From Tethya wilhelma (Eukaryota; Porifera; Demospongiae; Tethyida; Tethyidae), in contig CAXIPT010000001.1 of the NCBI GenBank assembly GCA_964030475.1, forward strand, positions 10,390,444 through 10,454,443: a stretch of DNA of 64,000 bases. Reading direction: 5' to 3'. The stretch's first letter is position 1; the number at the start of each line of letters is the position of its first letter. The notes under the pieces are model-generated. The model saw nothing but the letters and a program-made list of their open reading frames with translations, was not told the origin of the DNA and did not search any database. Positions 63,903 through 64,000 of the stretch are shown in pieces. The position numbers and the translations under genes were made by a program.

Positions 63903-64000
63903 TACCATATAGCGGGAAATTTTCGTATTTTTCGTATGCCGTTCAAATATGCGAAAATTAAAACTGTGAAAATTTAACTTCCGCATTTACTTTATAGGAG
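63903..64000. mobile_element. MITE family E, left part only (window end)
   Basis: ATACCATATAGCGGGAAATT followed by TTCGTATTTTTCGTATGCC and GCGAAAATTAAAA; the right half lies beyond the window. Confidence 0.8.

Overview
The window is animal nuclear DNA: split genes with short GT-AG introns, microsatellites, and dense families of small inverted-repeat transposons, with no bacterial-style gene packing. Intron density, an NLR-type NACHT/LRR gene and the protein sequences suggest an early-branching metazoan, most likely a sponge (an Amphimedon-like demosponge). That taxonomic call is inference.

Layout. Bases 1-3734 (minus strand) hold the 5' half of the gene for translation initiation factor eIF3 subunit D. 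A 408-bp head-to-head intergenic region separates it from a giant plus-strand gene that fills the rest of the window. This gene starts at 4143 and runs off the right edge. It is an RNF213 (mysterin) homologue: I could place 63 exons with consistent splice phase, about 5,260 codons in the window. Order of parts: three N-terminal zinc-ribbon-like Cys pairs, a CBM20-like domain, the long N-terminal arm, an acidic insert with two UBA-like segments, the dynein-like AAA+ core with three visible P-loops, the E3 module, and an RZ zinc finger. The RING finger found in vertebrate RNF213 is absent at its expected place, while the RZ finger keeps its ligands and exact spacing.

The three largest RNF213 introns are mobile-element sinks. 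The 6-kb intron (9909-15896) carries several MITEs and a foldback element with iterated arms. The 12-kb intron (21152-33414) carries a same-strand NACHT gene with 84-bp LRR exons, a 314-base assembly gap and many nested MITEs. The 8.5-kb intron (34643-43183) carries a 6.3-kb structure whose inverted arms are 18-bp minisatellites and whose core is a decayed Helitron-like protein gene.

Three head-to-tail duplications lie inside RNF213: 70 bp, 1,038 bp and 1,926 bp. The last duplicates seven AAA-core exons, is base-identical wherever I compared it, and would shift the reading frame if both copies were spliced in. It is either an assembly error seeded by a (GT)n tract or a very recent disrupting allele.

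Functionally, RNF213 (cell-autonomous defence and lipid-droplet AAA+/E3 enzyme in vertebrates) and the nested NLR are both innate-immunity type genes; eIF3D is a housekeeping neighbour.
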